DNA from: Malus domestica | Lineage: Eukaryota > Streptophyta > Magnoliopsida > Rosales > Rosaceae | Length of the DNA stretch: 64,000 bases | Direction: 5' to 3' | Assembly (NCBI RefSeq): GCF_042453785.1 | Contig: NC_091674.1 | Coordinates: 28,593,501-28,657,500 of the forward strand | In this document: one piece after another, positions 9,940 through 20,785 of the stretch | How the letters are laid out: each line of letters begins with the position of its first letter | Position numbering within the stretch: the stretch's first letter is position 1 | Notes under the pieces: model-generated | Seen by the model: only the letters and a program-made list of their open reading frames with translations | Told to the model about the DNA's origin: nothing | Database searches by the model: none | Position numbers and translations under genes: made by a program

Positions 9940-10499
9940 TTGTTCTTCGTTCTTCGTTCATCGTTCATCGTTCTTCCAAGATCAAGCCCCGAGGCCCTTG
10001 GATCAACCATCCACCAATTCAAGATCAAGCCCCGACGGCCCTTGAAGAAAGCACCATCGTTCATCATCCGTTCATCCAAGATCAAGCCACAACGGCCCTT
10101 TGGATCAACAACGTCAACAAATCCACACATCCAACCGTTCTTCAAGATAAAGCCCAAAAGCCCTTGAAGATCCGTTCATCTTTGTTCTTCAAGATCAAGC
10201 CCAAAAGCCCTTGGAGATCCGTTCGTCATTGTTCTTCAAAGATCAAGCCCAAAAGCCCCTTTGAAGATTCGCTCAAATCCACCTTCAAGATCAAGTCCAC
10301 GGCCCTTGAAGAACGTTCATCCTTAGATCAAGCCCAACGGCCCTTTGGATCAATCACACATCCACAAATTGACACCTTACGGAGATCGAATCAGATGATC
10401 AAAATAGAGAGAGATTGTAACCCAAAACCATCAAAAATACAAATATTTGTTTGTGCACGTTGTTCTTGTCTCTTTCGTTTCAGAAATTTTCCGTGTTCA
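9940..10499 (+). mobile_element. Second, 5'-truncated LTR copy of the gypsy-like element
   Basis: From about 9985 to 10499 this is nearly base-for-base the same as 3080-3595, ending TGTTCA. Homology starts within the internal repeat array, so the U3 part with the TATA box is missing. Downstream sequence (CAACCACTTGACACC) differs from the leader after the first LTR, consistent with a 3' LTR position. The pair therefore frames 3.6-9.9 kb, although a separate truncated insertion cannot be excluded. Confidence 0.75.
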
Positions 10500-11943
10500 C
10501 AACCACTTGACACCAAATGGCTTGACGCCAACAATGACCCCAAAGGCAAGCAAAATCCCAAACCAGTTAAGAAAAAAATTAAGACTCCATTCTTCTGTCA
10601 TATTCTTTTCCCCTGTTTTGCTACCCCTAATCCCAAATGTGTCTTCGATGCTCTTTGTCTCGTTATTCTCTCACCTTAATATCTCACCTGCAAAATCTTA
10701 ACGCTGCTACTTTCCCTCACCAGCAAACCCTCAACACCATGTAATGCTATGTTCTTCCAAATCTATAAGAAAAAAAATGCATGCATAAACACGATAGAAA
10801 TTTGCAAAAACCCACAACACAACCTAACTAAAAATCTCACGGATCAAAAGTTTCACCCAAAAGACCCCCCCCCCCAAAATCTCTCTTATCAAATGAATAC
10901 TCCAAAAGAAATTCAATGGTTGATAACAACCCATTTAAAATTGAACCCAAAAAAATTAAAAGCTTCTGACATTTAAAATTGAACAAAACACAATCCATAC
11001 ATTCTAGCAAAAACTGCATGCATAAACATGCTAGAAATTCACCAATACCCACAGCACTGACCAAGACCCACAAAATTAGCCAAAAGATACAATATAGGGG
11101 AAAAAAGCTAAATCTGGAAAAGGAAAAAAAAAAAAAAAAGGGGGTTGCAAATCGAAGAAGCTGAAAAGAAAAGGAAAAAGGGCGTTAAGGGAGTAGCCAA
11201 ACAGCTTCGAAAGCAATTCAATAGTTGATAACAATCCATTTAAATTGAACCCAAGAAGCTTCTACCATTTCAAATTCAACAAAACACAATCTATACAGTC
11301 GGAAAAAAAAACAGTACCAGATGCGAGATTAGAAGAACTCACCAAAAACAAAAAAACGATTCCATCCAACAAAAGATTCAGGAAAAAGAATAAAAATTAT
11401 ATACCTTGTTGATAAAGAGCTTGCAAAGCTGCAGATATAAACTGGAAAATTCGAGCAACAACTTTTGCTGCAACTAAAAATCAAAGCAGATCATAAAAGT
11501 ACACCCAAAACTTGAAAAAAAATTAAATCACACACAATCAGAAAAATAGAAAATTCACCAGGAAACGTTTGATCGTATCCTTAACTTTTCCTGAAATCAA
11601 AAATCAAAACACATCAGAGCATAAACCACGAAAAAAATATATATTAAAATCCTACATGGCAAGAAAACCAAATAACTCACCAAAGAACTTTAGATCGCAT
11701 ATCACACAATAATGTTGTTGTTAACATCCTCTTCGGTTCTACAAAATCAGAAAAAGAAAATTTGCACAGAAAACCCATTTTGATATTCTTATTTAATTAT
11801 AAACTACATCATGTGGCATTTTTCAGATGCAGGAAAAAAGAAGAACAGATGAATTCCCACGAATGTAACTCTTAAAAAAAAATTAATTCTACAACAAAAC
11901 CCAAAAGCGAGCAACCAAAGTTTCTCACCTTAAGCACAAATGT
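10500..11943. other. AT-rich interval with dispersed direct repeats; possible remnants of short minus-strand exons
   Basis: Segments at about 10810-11005 and 11205-11340 resemble each other and 13515-13730 (shared ATTTAAAATTGAACCCAA, AACACAATCCATACA). A C-run lies at 10867-10875. On the minus strand several short stretches flanked by AG and GT (for example near 11405-11460, 11570-11592 and 11690-11740) look like small exons, but I could not join them into a recognisable protein. Confidence 0.35.
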
Positions 11944-13336
11944 TGACACGCCCCGACCCTGATATTTCTCGAATACCAGGATAGACACGTGCTGACCGAC
12001 ACCCGAGGGTGACGAAAGCCATTAATTGATACAAAAGCTAAGAATAAGAAATAAATAAGGGTTATGAATTTAAAAACAATGAGTTAATAATTTAGGAACG
12101 TGTTCAGAACATACAGCTAAACCTAATCACTAAGAAGAATTAAGATAAAATTTAATGAATAAAGGAGTGAGTCCTACATCGAGAGGATCCGAAGATGCTG
12201 CTGCGGAAGTGTCTTGACGCCGAGATTATGTGCCTTGATTTTAAGTCCTGAATGGGGGCGCAAAACAAAGGTGAGTAGACCAAGTTCATATATATAATAA
12301 TAATAAAACAGGTATCAAGATACTAACCCCCACAGTTTAATAATGAAAACTACTAGCATAATAAGTGATGGATTTAATAAAATCCTAGCATGCCAAATAT
12401 CTCAAAAGCCATATCGCGGAAACGCATCGCGGAAATCAAAACAGTAAACGTATCATAAATCGTCTCGTAAACGCGGTGTGCTGCTAGAAAGATCACTGAA
12501 TAAATATAACTCCCGGCTCAATGCTTGCTCCGTGGTCTCTGCTCCCGTAGCTAGAGATTACCAACTCCCGGCCCAATACCTGCTCCATGTCCCTCAGCCC
12601 GTAGCTAGGGATTATTTCTCCCGGCCTAAATGCCAACACCAGTTCCTCGCCCCAGGCGGCATAGTGTCTACTAGGTACGCACAAATAGTTACGCCTCTAA
12701 TAAATAACCACTTTATAGTATAAAGTCATCCATCGTCTATACTATAAAGAGGGGTTTCCAAAACATTTTCTAGCATCCTATCGTCATCCATCGGATAGTC
12801 TATCAATTCATGGTTTTTATAGAAAATACGATATATAAAAAAAATATAGCTCAAAATAGGCTAACAATTATTTCCTCACCAAAACACGAGACGAAATCAA
12901 TAAATTCAGTAAACATGATTGATATAAATCAATTCACAAATTTCGTAGGCATGTTAATCATTTATGCAATTACTATAAAATCATGTAATTTTAGAAAGGG
13001 TCCACTCACCTTTGTTTTGCGCCCTTATTCAGGACTTAGAATCAAGGCACATAATCTCGGCGTCAAGACACTTCCGCAGCAGCATCTTCGGATCCTCTCG
13101 ATGTAAGACTCACTCCTTTATTCATTAAATTTTATCTTAATTCTTCTTAGTGATTAGGTTTAGTTGTATGTTCTGAACACGTTCCTAAATTATTAACTCA
13201 TTGTTTTTAAATTCATAACCCTTATTTATTTCTTATTCTTAGCTTTTGTATCAATTAATGGCTTTCGTCACCCTCCGGTGTCGGCCAGCACGTGTCTATC
13301 TTGGTATTCGAGGAATATCAGGGTCGAGGCGTGTCA
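11944..13336. mobile_element. 1.39-kb element with about 340-bp terminal inverted repeats
   Basis: The left end TGACACGCCCCGACCC and right end ...GAGGCGTGTCA are inverted copies. The inverted match extends inward about 335 bases on each side (11944-12279 against 13001-13336), including a block with AAGACACTTCCGCAGCAGC. Flanking AATGT at 11939-11943 and 13337-13341 is a clean 5-bp target duplication. The centre (12480-12800) holds degenerate repeats with CCCGTAGCTAG and a motif GTCTATACTATAAAGAG. No ORF is convincing. TG...CA ends with a 5-bp duplication are LTR-like, while the inverted arms are foldback-like. Confidence 0.85.
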
Positions 13337-13341
13337 AATGT

Positions 13342-13935
13342 CTTCCAAAGCTGCAGACAAAAGTTCCAGAAAAATAAAAACCTGAATCCCCTGAAATTCA
13401 AAAGAAAACCTGATTATACACCCATATGCAAAACCCGATGGCACAAAAAAAACAAAAAATGAGAAGAGAAACAATTTCAATAGAAAATCCATTTACAAAT
13501 CCATTTCTCAAGAACCACAACACAACCTAACTAAAAAACTCACGGATTAAAAGTTTCTCCCCAAAAATCCCATCTCTGTCATCAAATGAAAACTATGAAA
13601 GCAACAACCCATTTAAAATTGAACCCAAAAAAATTAAAAGCTTCTAACATCTAAAATTGAACAGAACACAATCCATACAGTTGCATAAAAAAGTTGGAGA
13701 TGCAAGATTAGAAGAACTCAACACAAAACTATCCACTTTGAGACCAGCAGAGGCGAAGAGAGGAGAGAGCAAACGGCTACGGAAGAAGAGAAGCAAAAGA
13801 AATAGGAAAAAAATTGGACCAAAAGCAGTGAAAAGGAATCACTGCAGAAAGCAGGAAAGAAAAGGAACTGGACAAAAATGTTGAAGGGCAAAAATTATAT
13901 ATATAGATAATATAATTTCCTTTCGTTATTAGGTT
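13342..13935. other. A-rich interval, continuation of the repeat-bearing block
   Basis: Continues the sequence interrupted by the 1.39-kb element. 13515-13730 duplicates 10810-11005 at reduced identity. The plus-strand ORF at 13657-13884 is Lys/Arg-rich by composition only and is not called as a gene. Confidence 0.4.
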
Positions 13936-13937
13936 GT

Positions 13938-14220
13938 AGACAGTGTCATGTGGCATGCTGTTATTCGTTAAAAATCTGATTGAAATATATCCTAAAAGAT
14001 TCTAAAAAGATAACGACACGTGGCACGATGGCATTGAATAAAAATCTTATTGAAATCCATCATCAATAATTATCTTTTCAGATAATGATACGTGACGTAA
14101 CGAGAACGATTTAAAATCTGATCGAAATTTATCCTTAAAGATTCTGAAAAGATAATGACACGTGGCACAATGACATTGGATAAAAATCGTATCGAAATCT
14201 ATGACCAATAATAGTCGTTT
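13938..14220. repeat. Four-unit tandem array carrying ACGTG (G-box/ABRE-like) cores
   Basis: Units of about 71-76 bases start near 13938, 14014, 14085 and 14157. Each begins GA(C/T)A(C/T)GTGGCA or a close variant and ends in GATTCT(A/G)AAAAGATAA-like sequence. Two units carry ACACGTGGCA, one ATACGTGACG and one TCATGTGGCA. The array abuts the broken 3' end of the copia element at about 14222. Confidence 0.75.
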
Positions 14221-14221
14221 T

Positions 14222-17200
14222 GGGCAAGCCTTTTCCAGGGGCAGACTTCAAATACCTGAGAATGCGTTGTACAGCATCCATGTGGGCTTCACTTGGCCTG
14301 TGCATAAATTGACTCACTACACTTACAACATAGGCTATGTCAGGTCGTGTATGAGACAAATAAATCAACCTCCCAACTAATCTTTGGTACCTTTCCTTGT
14401 TAGCCGGAATTTGATCATGATAGTCTCCCAATCTATGGTTTTGCTCAATTGGTGTGTCTGCAGGTTTACAAGCTAACATCCCAGTCTCAGTTAATAAGTC
14501 TATAACATATTTCTTTTGAGAAAGAAAAATGCCATGCTTTGATCTTGCAACTTCAATACCCAAGAAATATTTTAGAGTACCCAAGTCCTTCATTTCAAAT
14601 TCCTTGGCTAGATACTTTTGAAGTTTTTGAATTTCCTCGACATCATTACCTGTAACCACCATATCATCCACATAAACAATTAAGGTTGTAAGTTTACCTC
14701 TATCATGCTTAAGAAATAAGGTATGGTCAGCTTGAGTTTGCTTGAACCCATAACTTCTCATTGATTGAGCGAACCTACCAAACCATGCCCTTGGTGATTG
14801 TTTCAATCCATACAAGGACTTTCTTAACCTGCATACTTTGCCAATATCGCAAGTGGTAGTGAATCCTGGAGGAAGATCCATGTATACCTCTTCATCCAAG
14901 TCTCCATGTAAAAATGCATTTTTTACATCAAACTGTCGTAGAGGCCACCCTAGATTTGCTGCCAATGACATAAGAACCCTGATAGTGTTGATCTTTGCTA
15001 CCGGAGCAAATGTCTCCTGATAATCAATGTCATAGGTTTGAGTATAACCTTTGGCTACCAGTCTAGCCTTGTACCTTTCCACTTAACCATCAGCTTTATG
15101 CTTTACTGTGAACACTCATCTACACCCAACAGGTTTCTTGCCTTCAGGAAGTGCAACCAGTTCCCAAGTGGAGTTTTTTCGAAGCGCTTCCATCTCTTCA
15201 ATCATAGCCTTTTTCCATTTTGGATCTTTAAGAGCATCTTGTAACTTATTAGGGACTGAGACTGATGACAATTGGTTTGCAAAAGATATATAAGAGTCTG
15301 ACAAGCGATGAGATGAAACAAAATTAGATATAGGATATTGAATACCTTTTGTAGAAGAAAGACCATAACGAACAGGGGGTATCCTTCGATTTTCTCGAAT
15401 AGGATAACGGGAACCTTGAGACTCACGATGTGGTTCATTTGAATCATTTGGATCATCACTTAATGAAATCTCATGATTGGACTCATCAAATATAGTAGGC
15501 TGAAGAGAGGGAGAATGAGTGGTTACCTCAGGATAATTCGTACGAGTAGCAGCTGATTGGTCAGAGAGTTGGTCAATGTGGGGATCTGTCTGTGGGTGGT
15601 CTATCTCATCATCCCTTTTTTCTTTATCTCCCTTTTTTCTTGTCCTCTCATACACCTTCAATATTTTTTCACCTTGTGCCTCATCATTAGGCAAATTTGC
15701 ACCATCACCGACATCAGACAAGTGTTCATCTGAAAAATGCATATCACCAATGTCAAGCGGCAACTTATCTTCCTCCTTACTCCATATCTCCCCCTGAAGA
15801 GAAGTGGCCAAATCTTCTTTTGAAAAAAATGCCTCGTGTTCCCGAAAGGTAACATCCATAGAGACAAAAAATTTCCCAGTGGGAGGATAGTAACATTGAT
15901 ACCCTTTCTAAGTAGCAGAATAGCCAATAAACACACATTTGATGGCTCTAGGATCCAACTTATCACGATTTTGCATGGGGACATGAACGTAGCAGACACA
16001 ACCAAACACTTTTGGAGGAATATGAAGGAGTGAAGGAAGAGAATGATATTGGGAAAGGGTCTGGATAGGTGTTTGAAATTGGAGAACACGTGATGGCATG
16101 CGATTGATAAGAAAAACAGCTGTGTGAATGGCATCACCCCAAAAATGTTTAGGAACGTGCATAGCAGAACATAAAGAGCGAGCCACATCCAAGAGATGAC
16201 GATTTTTACGTTCTGCTATACCGTTCTGTTGAGGAGTATGTGGACAAGATGTTTGATGAATGATACCGTGTTGTTGAAAAAATGCTCCAAGTCCATAATT
16301 CAAATATTCTTTCCCATTATCAGATCGAACAACTTGAATTTTAGCATGAAATTGGGTTTGAATCATTTGATGAAAGATTGGAAAAATAGACATAACCTCA
16401 CTCTTATTTTTGAGTAAGTATACCCAAGAAACTCGAGTGCAGTCATCAATGAAATAGACAAAGTATTTAGCACTAGTATAAGTAGGAATATGAAATGGTC
16501 CCCAAACATCAGAATGAATAAGAGAGAAATGAACATTACTTTTATGGGAACTTAAAGGAAATGAGACACGATGATTTTTAGAAAGAATGCAAGTTTCACA
16601 ATGGAAATCAGAAACCTTGACTTTAGAAAATAAAGAAGGGAATAGATATTGCAGGTACTGAAAGGAAGGGTGTCCCAATCTTTTGTGCCATAACCAAATT
16701 TTTTCAGAAGCTTCAAATTGTTTGGCCTCCACTTGACAACTGTAACTTGTCTTCTCACAATCTGGTGGTAAGTCCAAGTAGTATAGACCTCCCCTCTCTC
16801 TACCATGACCAATCAATGCTTTCTTTCGAATATCCTGAAACCAACAATGGGTAGGAGAAAAGATGACAAGACAGTTTAGTTGATTTGTAAGTTTACCAAT
16901 GGAAAGCAAATTGTGAGAAAGATTAGGAACATGTAAAACAGATGAGAGAGATAAGCCTGGTGTTAATAAGATGAAGCCTGCTCCAAACACTGGAGTAGAA
17001 ATACCATTAGCAACTTTAATGGTATTTAAAGGTAGAGTAGTGTGAGAAACAAACCATGTAGAGTTATTGGTCATGTGGTCAGAAGCCCCTGAATCAATGA
17101 TCCAAGGTTTATTGGGAGGAACAATTGTAGTGTTCAAGGCAAAACCAAAGTTACCTGCATCGACTAAGGAAGTAGAAGCAGTAGTAGGAGAAACTAAGTG

Positions 17201-18130
17201 AGCAGATTGATCCTCCCGAGGTATGGAAGGCGTTGGTGTCAGGTGTGCGTGTGATCCACCAATGCCTTTTTTTTTATTTTCCTTCTTTTGAACCCACCAA
17301 TCAGGATATCCATACAGCTTGAAGCAAGTGTCTCTAGTATGCTTATCCTTGTCACAATAAGTACACTTCCTTGTATCAGTAGTTTTGGATCCACATAATC
17401 GAGAATTTGAGACTCCACGGGGAAATCGAGACGGAGCAGCTACCATGGCGGATCCTTCCACTTGTGAGCCAACCAACATAATGGTTTGCCTACTTGCTTC
17501 AGCATTCACAAGAGCATAAGCAGCACGAACAGAAGGCAGAGTTGTTTGAGTCAAAACTTGACTGCGAACATGATCTAAATGGGGATCAAGACCAGCCAGA
17601 AAATCATACAATCTTTCTTCCGAAATTTCTGTCTCTCGGGTAGCAATATCATCAGCGTACTTCAATTTTCCAGGACGCAAGAAATCAATTTCTTGCCATG
17701 TTTGTTGAAGTTTACCATAATATGCAGATAAAGGTTCTCCATTCTGGCGAGTCGCCAGTGCTTGACGGCGAAGTTCGTATAACTTTGATGCATCTTTTTC
17801 AATTGAGTAAGTTTGGGTAACAGCATCCCAAACATCTTTTGCAGTAGAGAGTTGGAGAAAAATGGCCCGCACATCTCTGGTCATGGAGTTGAGTAACCAA
17901 GATTGAACCATGGCATTCTCTTCCTCCCATATAGCATACAATGCATCAGCTTCTGCTGGTGCCATTTTTTTTCCACTGACATAAGACCATTTACCTCTGC
18001 CAGTGATGTAGATGCGGACACTTTGGGACCATGAGGAATAGTTGGACCCATCCAACTTGTCTGGGGTGATATGTAGAGACATATCACTTTGAGTAACAGT
18101 AGCTGAAACAGTGGTCTTGGAGTCACCCAT
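14222..18130 (-). pseudogene. Ty1/copia gag-pol polyprotein, three nonsense codons, 3' truncated
   Basis: Begins at 18130 (MGDSKTTVSATVTQ). In order: the copia gag domain (LDGSNYSSWSQSVRIYI...), a CCHC zinc knuckle (CTYCDKDKHTRDTC), protease WIIDSGASDHMT, pre-integrase LWHKRLGHPS, integrase core (HSDVWGPF, DDCTRVSW, HTPQQNGIAERKNRHLLD), and reverse transcriptase (RYKARLVAKG, FDVKNAFLHGDL, YVDDMVVTGND). Three single stop codons interrupt an otherwise unshifted frame near 15909, 15106 and 15084. Coding is lost after LRYLKSAPGKGL at about 14222, so most of RNase H and the 3' LTR are missing. Transcription would run from the LTR at the right end. Confidence 0.95.
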
Positions 18131-18450
18131 TATTACTGCCTCAGAGGTTATGGGTAAATTTGTTGGGTGATTCCAACGGGTATGGCTTATGGGGTATTGG
18201 GTAGTATATTTTTTTTTTATGTGGAAAGATTTCTGGGTTTTGCAGAGATACTGCAAATGGGAAGAATATGGGAAAAGATGCAGCGGAATATGTATGGTTA
18301 ACAAGCTGGATATGGGTAATAATGTTGGCAGATATGGCCAAATGAAAAAATAGTAAGATTGGATTGGTATGAAAGTAGAAGGTCTTATTGGGTAGATGGC
18401 AGTAGTGCCAGTAAGTGAATCAGAATAGAAACTCTTTTTGGATCAGAATT

Positions 18451-18690
18451 GCTCTGATACCATGCCAAAATAGAGTTAATTCCTTGATATATTAGATGAT
18501 TATTTCTCATTACAAGATGAACATATATATAGGGAAAGAAGGAAGACATAAGACCTAACTTTTCCTAACTTGCCTAACTTACCTAACTTGCCTAACTTGC
18601 CTAACTTACCTAACTTGCCTAATTTACATAAAGAAAGTTGACTAGTCTAACTTCACTAGCCATCCAATACTCATGGCTGCTTTTAGTTGA
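18451..18690 (-). mobile_element. Copia primer-binding site and 5' LTR
   Basis: On the minus strand TGGTATCAGAGC (18451-18462, initiator-Met tRNA complement) directly follows a TTTTGGCA terminus, so the LTR begins at 18463 in plus coordinates. It contains a CTAACTTGC/CTAACTTAC short tandem repeat (about 18557-18620) and a TATATATA promoter-like motif near 18523-18530. The outer LTR edge near 18690 is approximate because no second LTR exists. Confidence 0.75.
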
Positions 18691-18699
18691 CAGGAAATA

Positions 18700-20404
18700 T
18701 AGTTATCTGTGAATATGGAAACTTGAATCTGCGTAGATTCCTTGGGTTGTGTGTTGGGTTCAGTGGAGGTTTAGGGTTTTAATTCTGAATGATTTGTTTT
18801 TCATTTCATGGAAATGACCTGTTATTTGATTTAACTGAGTAATTTAATGGAAATATATTGTCTTTGTTTCTTCCATATTTCTTTTTCTCTGCAACCAAAC
18901 AGGGGCTGTGAGTTTTATTTTTTAAAGGATTTACTGAGGTTTTGGCTAAATTAATACCGGACCTAATTAGGAAAAGGAATTGCTGAATTAGATTTCTCAA
19001 TCTCTTTTGTATGTTGTAGAAAGCTATTTAATTTATGCAGCTATTGTACCGGTTTTTCTTTTTCGGCTTTATTTGATTTATTCCCATTTTTACTAAACTC
19101 ATGTTTCCATTTCCTTTTTCTGTTTATCATACTTGCTTTATTTGTGCAAGCTGCACTACACGCTTGAATGCATTTTATTACTGGCGGGATGCGAAGAAAG
19201 CTAGATATATGTGCAGGATGGCTTGATTAGTGTTAGGGTTTTAACAACTAATTGTTAGCAGCTAGAAGCTCTGGTTAGATGAATGCTAATCTGATTTTCC
19301 TTACAGTACTTGAGTGCCAGTTTCATAGTGGTTGTTCCCTACTGTATACCTGCTGTACAGTTTCATTTTTGTTTCTTCATAACTTTCTTGGTCCTGGGAT
19401 ATATGCAGATTGAGTACAACGAATGTCCAATGTTCTCTAACTGTTCGGGTATTTGTAATAGGTTGTGTGGTTCAAGAAATTTAACATTTAACGATTGGCG
19501 GGTTAGACGGAGCTGTTGGGCTATACTATCTTTGTAGCAGCCTGCCTAACATTTTTTAGGCTCTACACTACCATCCAATTTAATGAAAAATTCAAAGATT
19601 GGACGGTATTGATTGCAGAAATAAAAAAAATACTGTGATATTAGAAAGGTGAAAGTAATTGTGTTAGAAGAAGCGGCTAGCATGATGGGTAATATTTTAA
19701 GTTTGTATTTCTAAAAGTTTTTCGTTCTGCATTTTTTCTTCTGTCCTTTGTATGTTTGCAGTGAGATCAATGTGTTCAAACCCTTGAACTGAAATTTGTG
19801 TGACAGCCTTGAAAGTGTGCCATTTTGGTGCTCTTTAATGTGCACTTTCTTTTGTTAATCTAGATTGGTGTTTTTCCGGCCCTTTTAATCGTTGCAGTTT
19901 ACAAAGTCCTTATTGCTTCTGCAGTTGTTTTTAATATATCTTTGTTGGGTAGACGGCATGTACTATGGGTTTCGGTGTTTAGGGAATATTCTGAGCTTCA
20001 TTACTATTTTAATGGTTAGGGTAAATTTTGAGATTCATTAATAGGATTTTTGTGGCTAACATTCTTTAGCTAAATTCGTCACTATTTGGTGTTTGGAGTC
20101 CAGTGGATTGGTATCCATATCTTATAAATATGTTGGCCAAGACATGTTAGCTTTCATTCTGCTTTTGCTTTCATTTTGTTTTTTCATTTTCATTTCTTAT
20201 ATCTTGCTTTTGCTTTTGATGCATAGTTTGAAAGCTTCTGGATCATAATATGAATTCTGGTGTGTGTGAGTGTGTGCAGTGTTTGTTCATTTCGAATTCT
20301 CAAGAGTGATGATATTGCCTATACATGTAGATTTTACACTGCTTTTGTGCCATGCAGTACCGACATTCTATGTGGCCTCTTAGCTAATGATACAATCACA
20401 TTAT
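18700..20404. other. Intron-like T-rich sequence without a recognisable gene
   Basis: Plus-strand composition is T-rich with scattered TGCAG and GTAAG-like signals, as in plant introns. A possible exon after ATATGCAG at about 19408 encodes Cys-rich residues (ECPMFSNCSGICNRLC) but I cannot assign it. It may be captured genomic sequence upstream of the Helitron 3' end at 23021. Confidence 0.3.
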
Positions 20405-20409
20405 ATGAA

Positions 20410-20785
20410 GGGCTGGTTTGGTATTGCTGTGCTTTGAAAAAAAACTGTTGTGAGAATAAGCGGCTGTGCTGTGAAAATAAGCGGCTATGAAATAAATCAG
20501 CAGAGTGTTTGGTAAACTTTTTTGTAAAAGTGCTTTTGAAAAAAAAAAAGCAGTCTAATAGTGGGTCTTTTCATTAAAGAAGCACTGTAGCTCCGTGTGC
20601 TTTGAAAAAAAACCAATTTTCCAAAGCTGCAAATAGCAGCTTCAGCTTTTTCCTTTGATTTCAGCTTATTCTCACAGCAGCTTCCAAAATAAGCCCTTTT
20701 TTTTCAGTTTACCAAACACCTAAAACTCTCACAGCTTTTTTTCATGGGTGTTTTTTTTTTAAGCACCTCACTCCCAAACTAGGTC
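20410..20785. mobile_element. MITE, copy 1 (hAT-like by appearance)
   Basis: About 375 bases begin GGGCTGGTTTGGTATTGCTG and end CTCCCAAACTAGGTC, with terminal inverted similarity (GGTTTGG / CCAAAC) and long internal inverted stretches (GCTGTGCTTTGAAAA against TTTTCAAAGC-type arms). A second copy is at 24515-24873. A clear target duplication was not found. Confidence 0.75.

Noticed and set aside
13657-13884. Lys/Arg-rich ORF
   Set aside because: A-rich DNA naturally encodes Lys; the segment is part of a dispersed repeat and shows no conserved motif.
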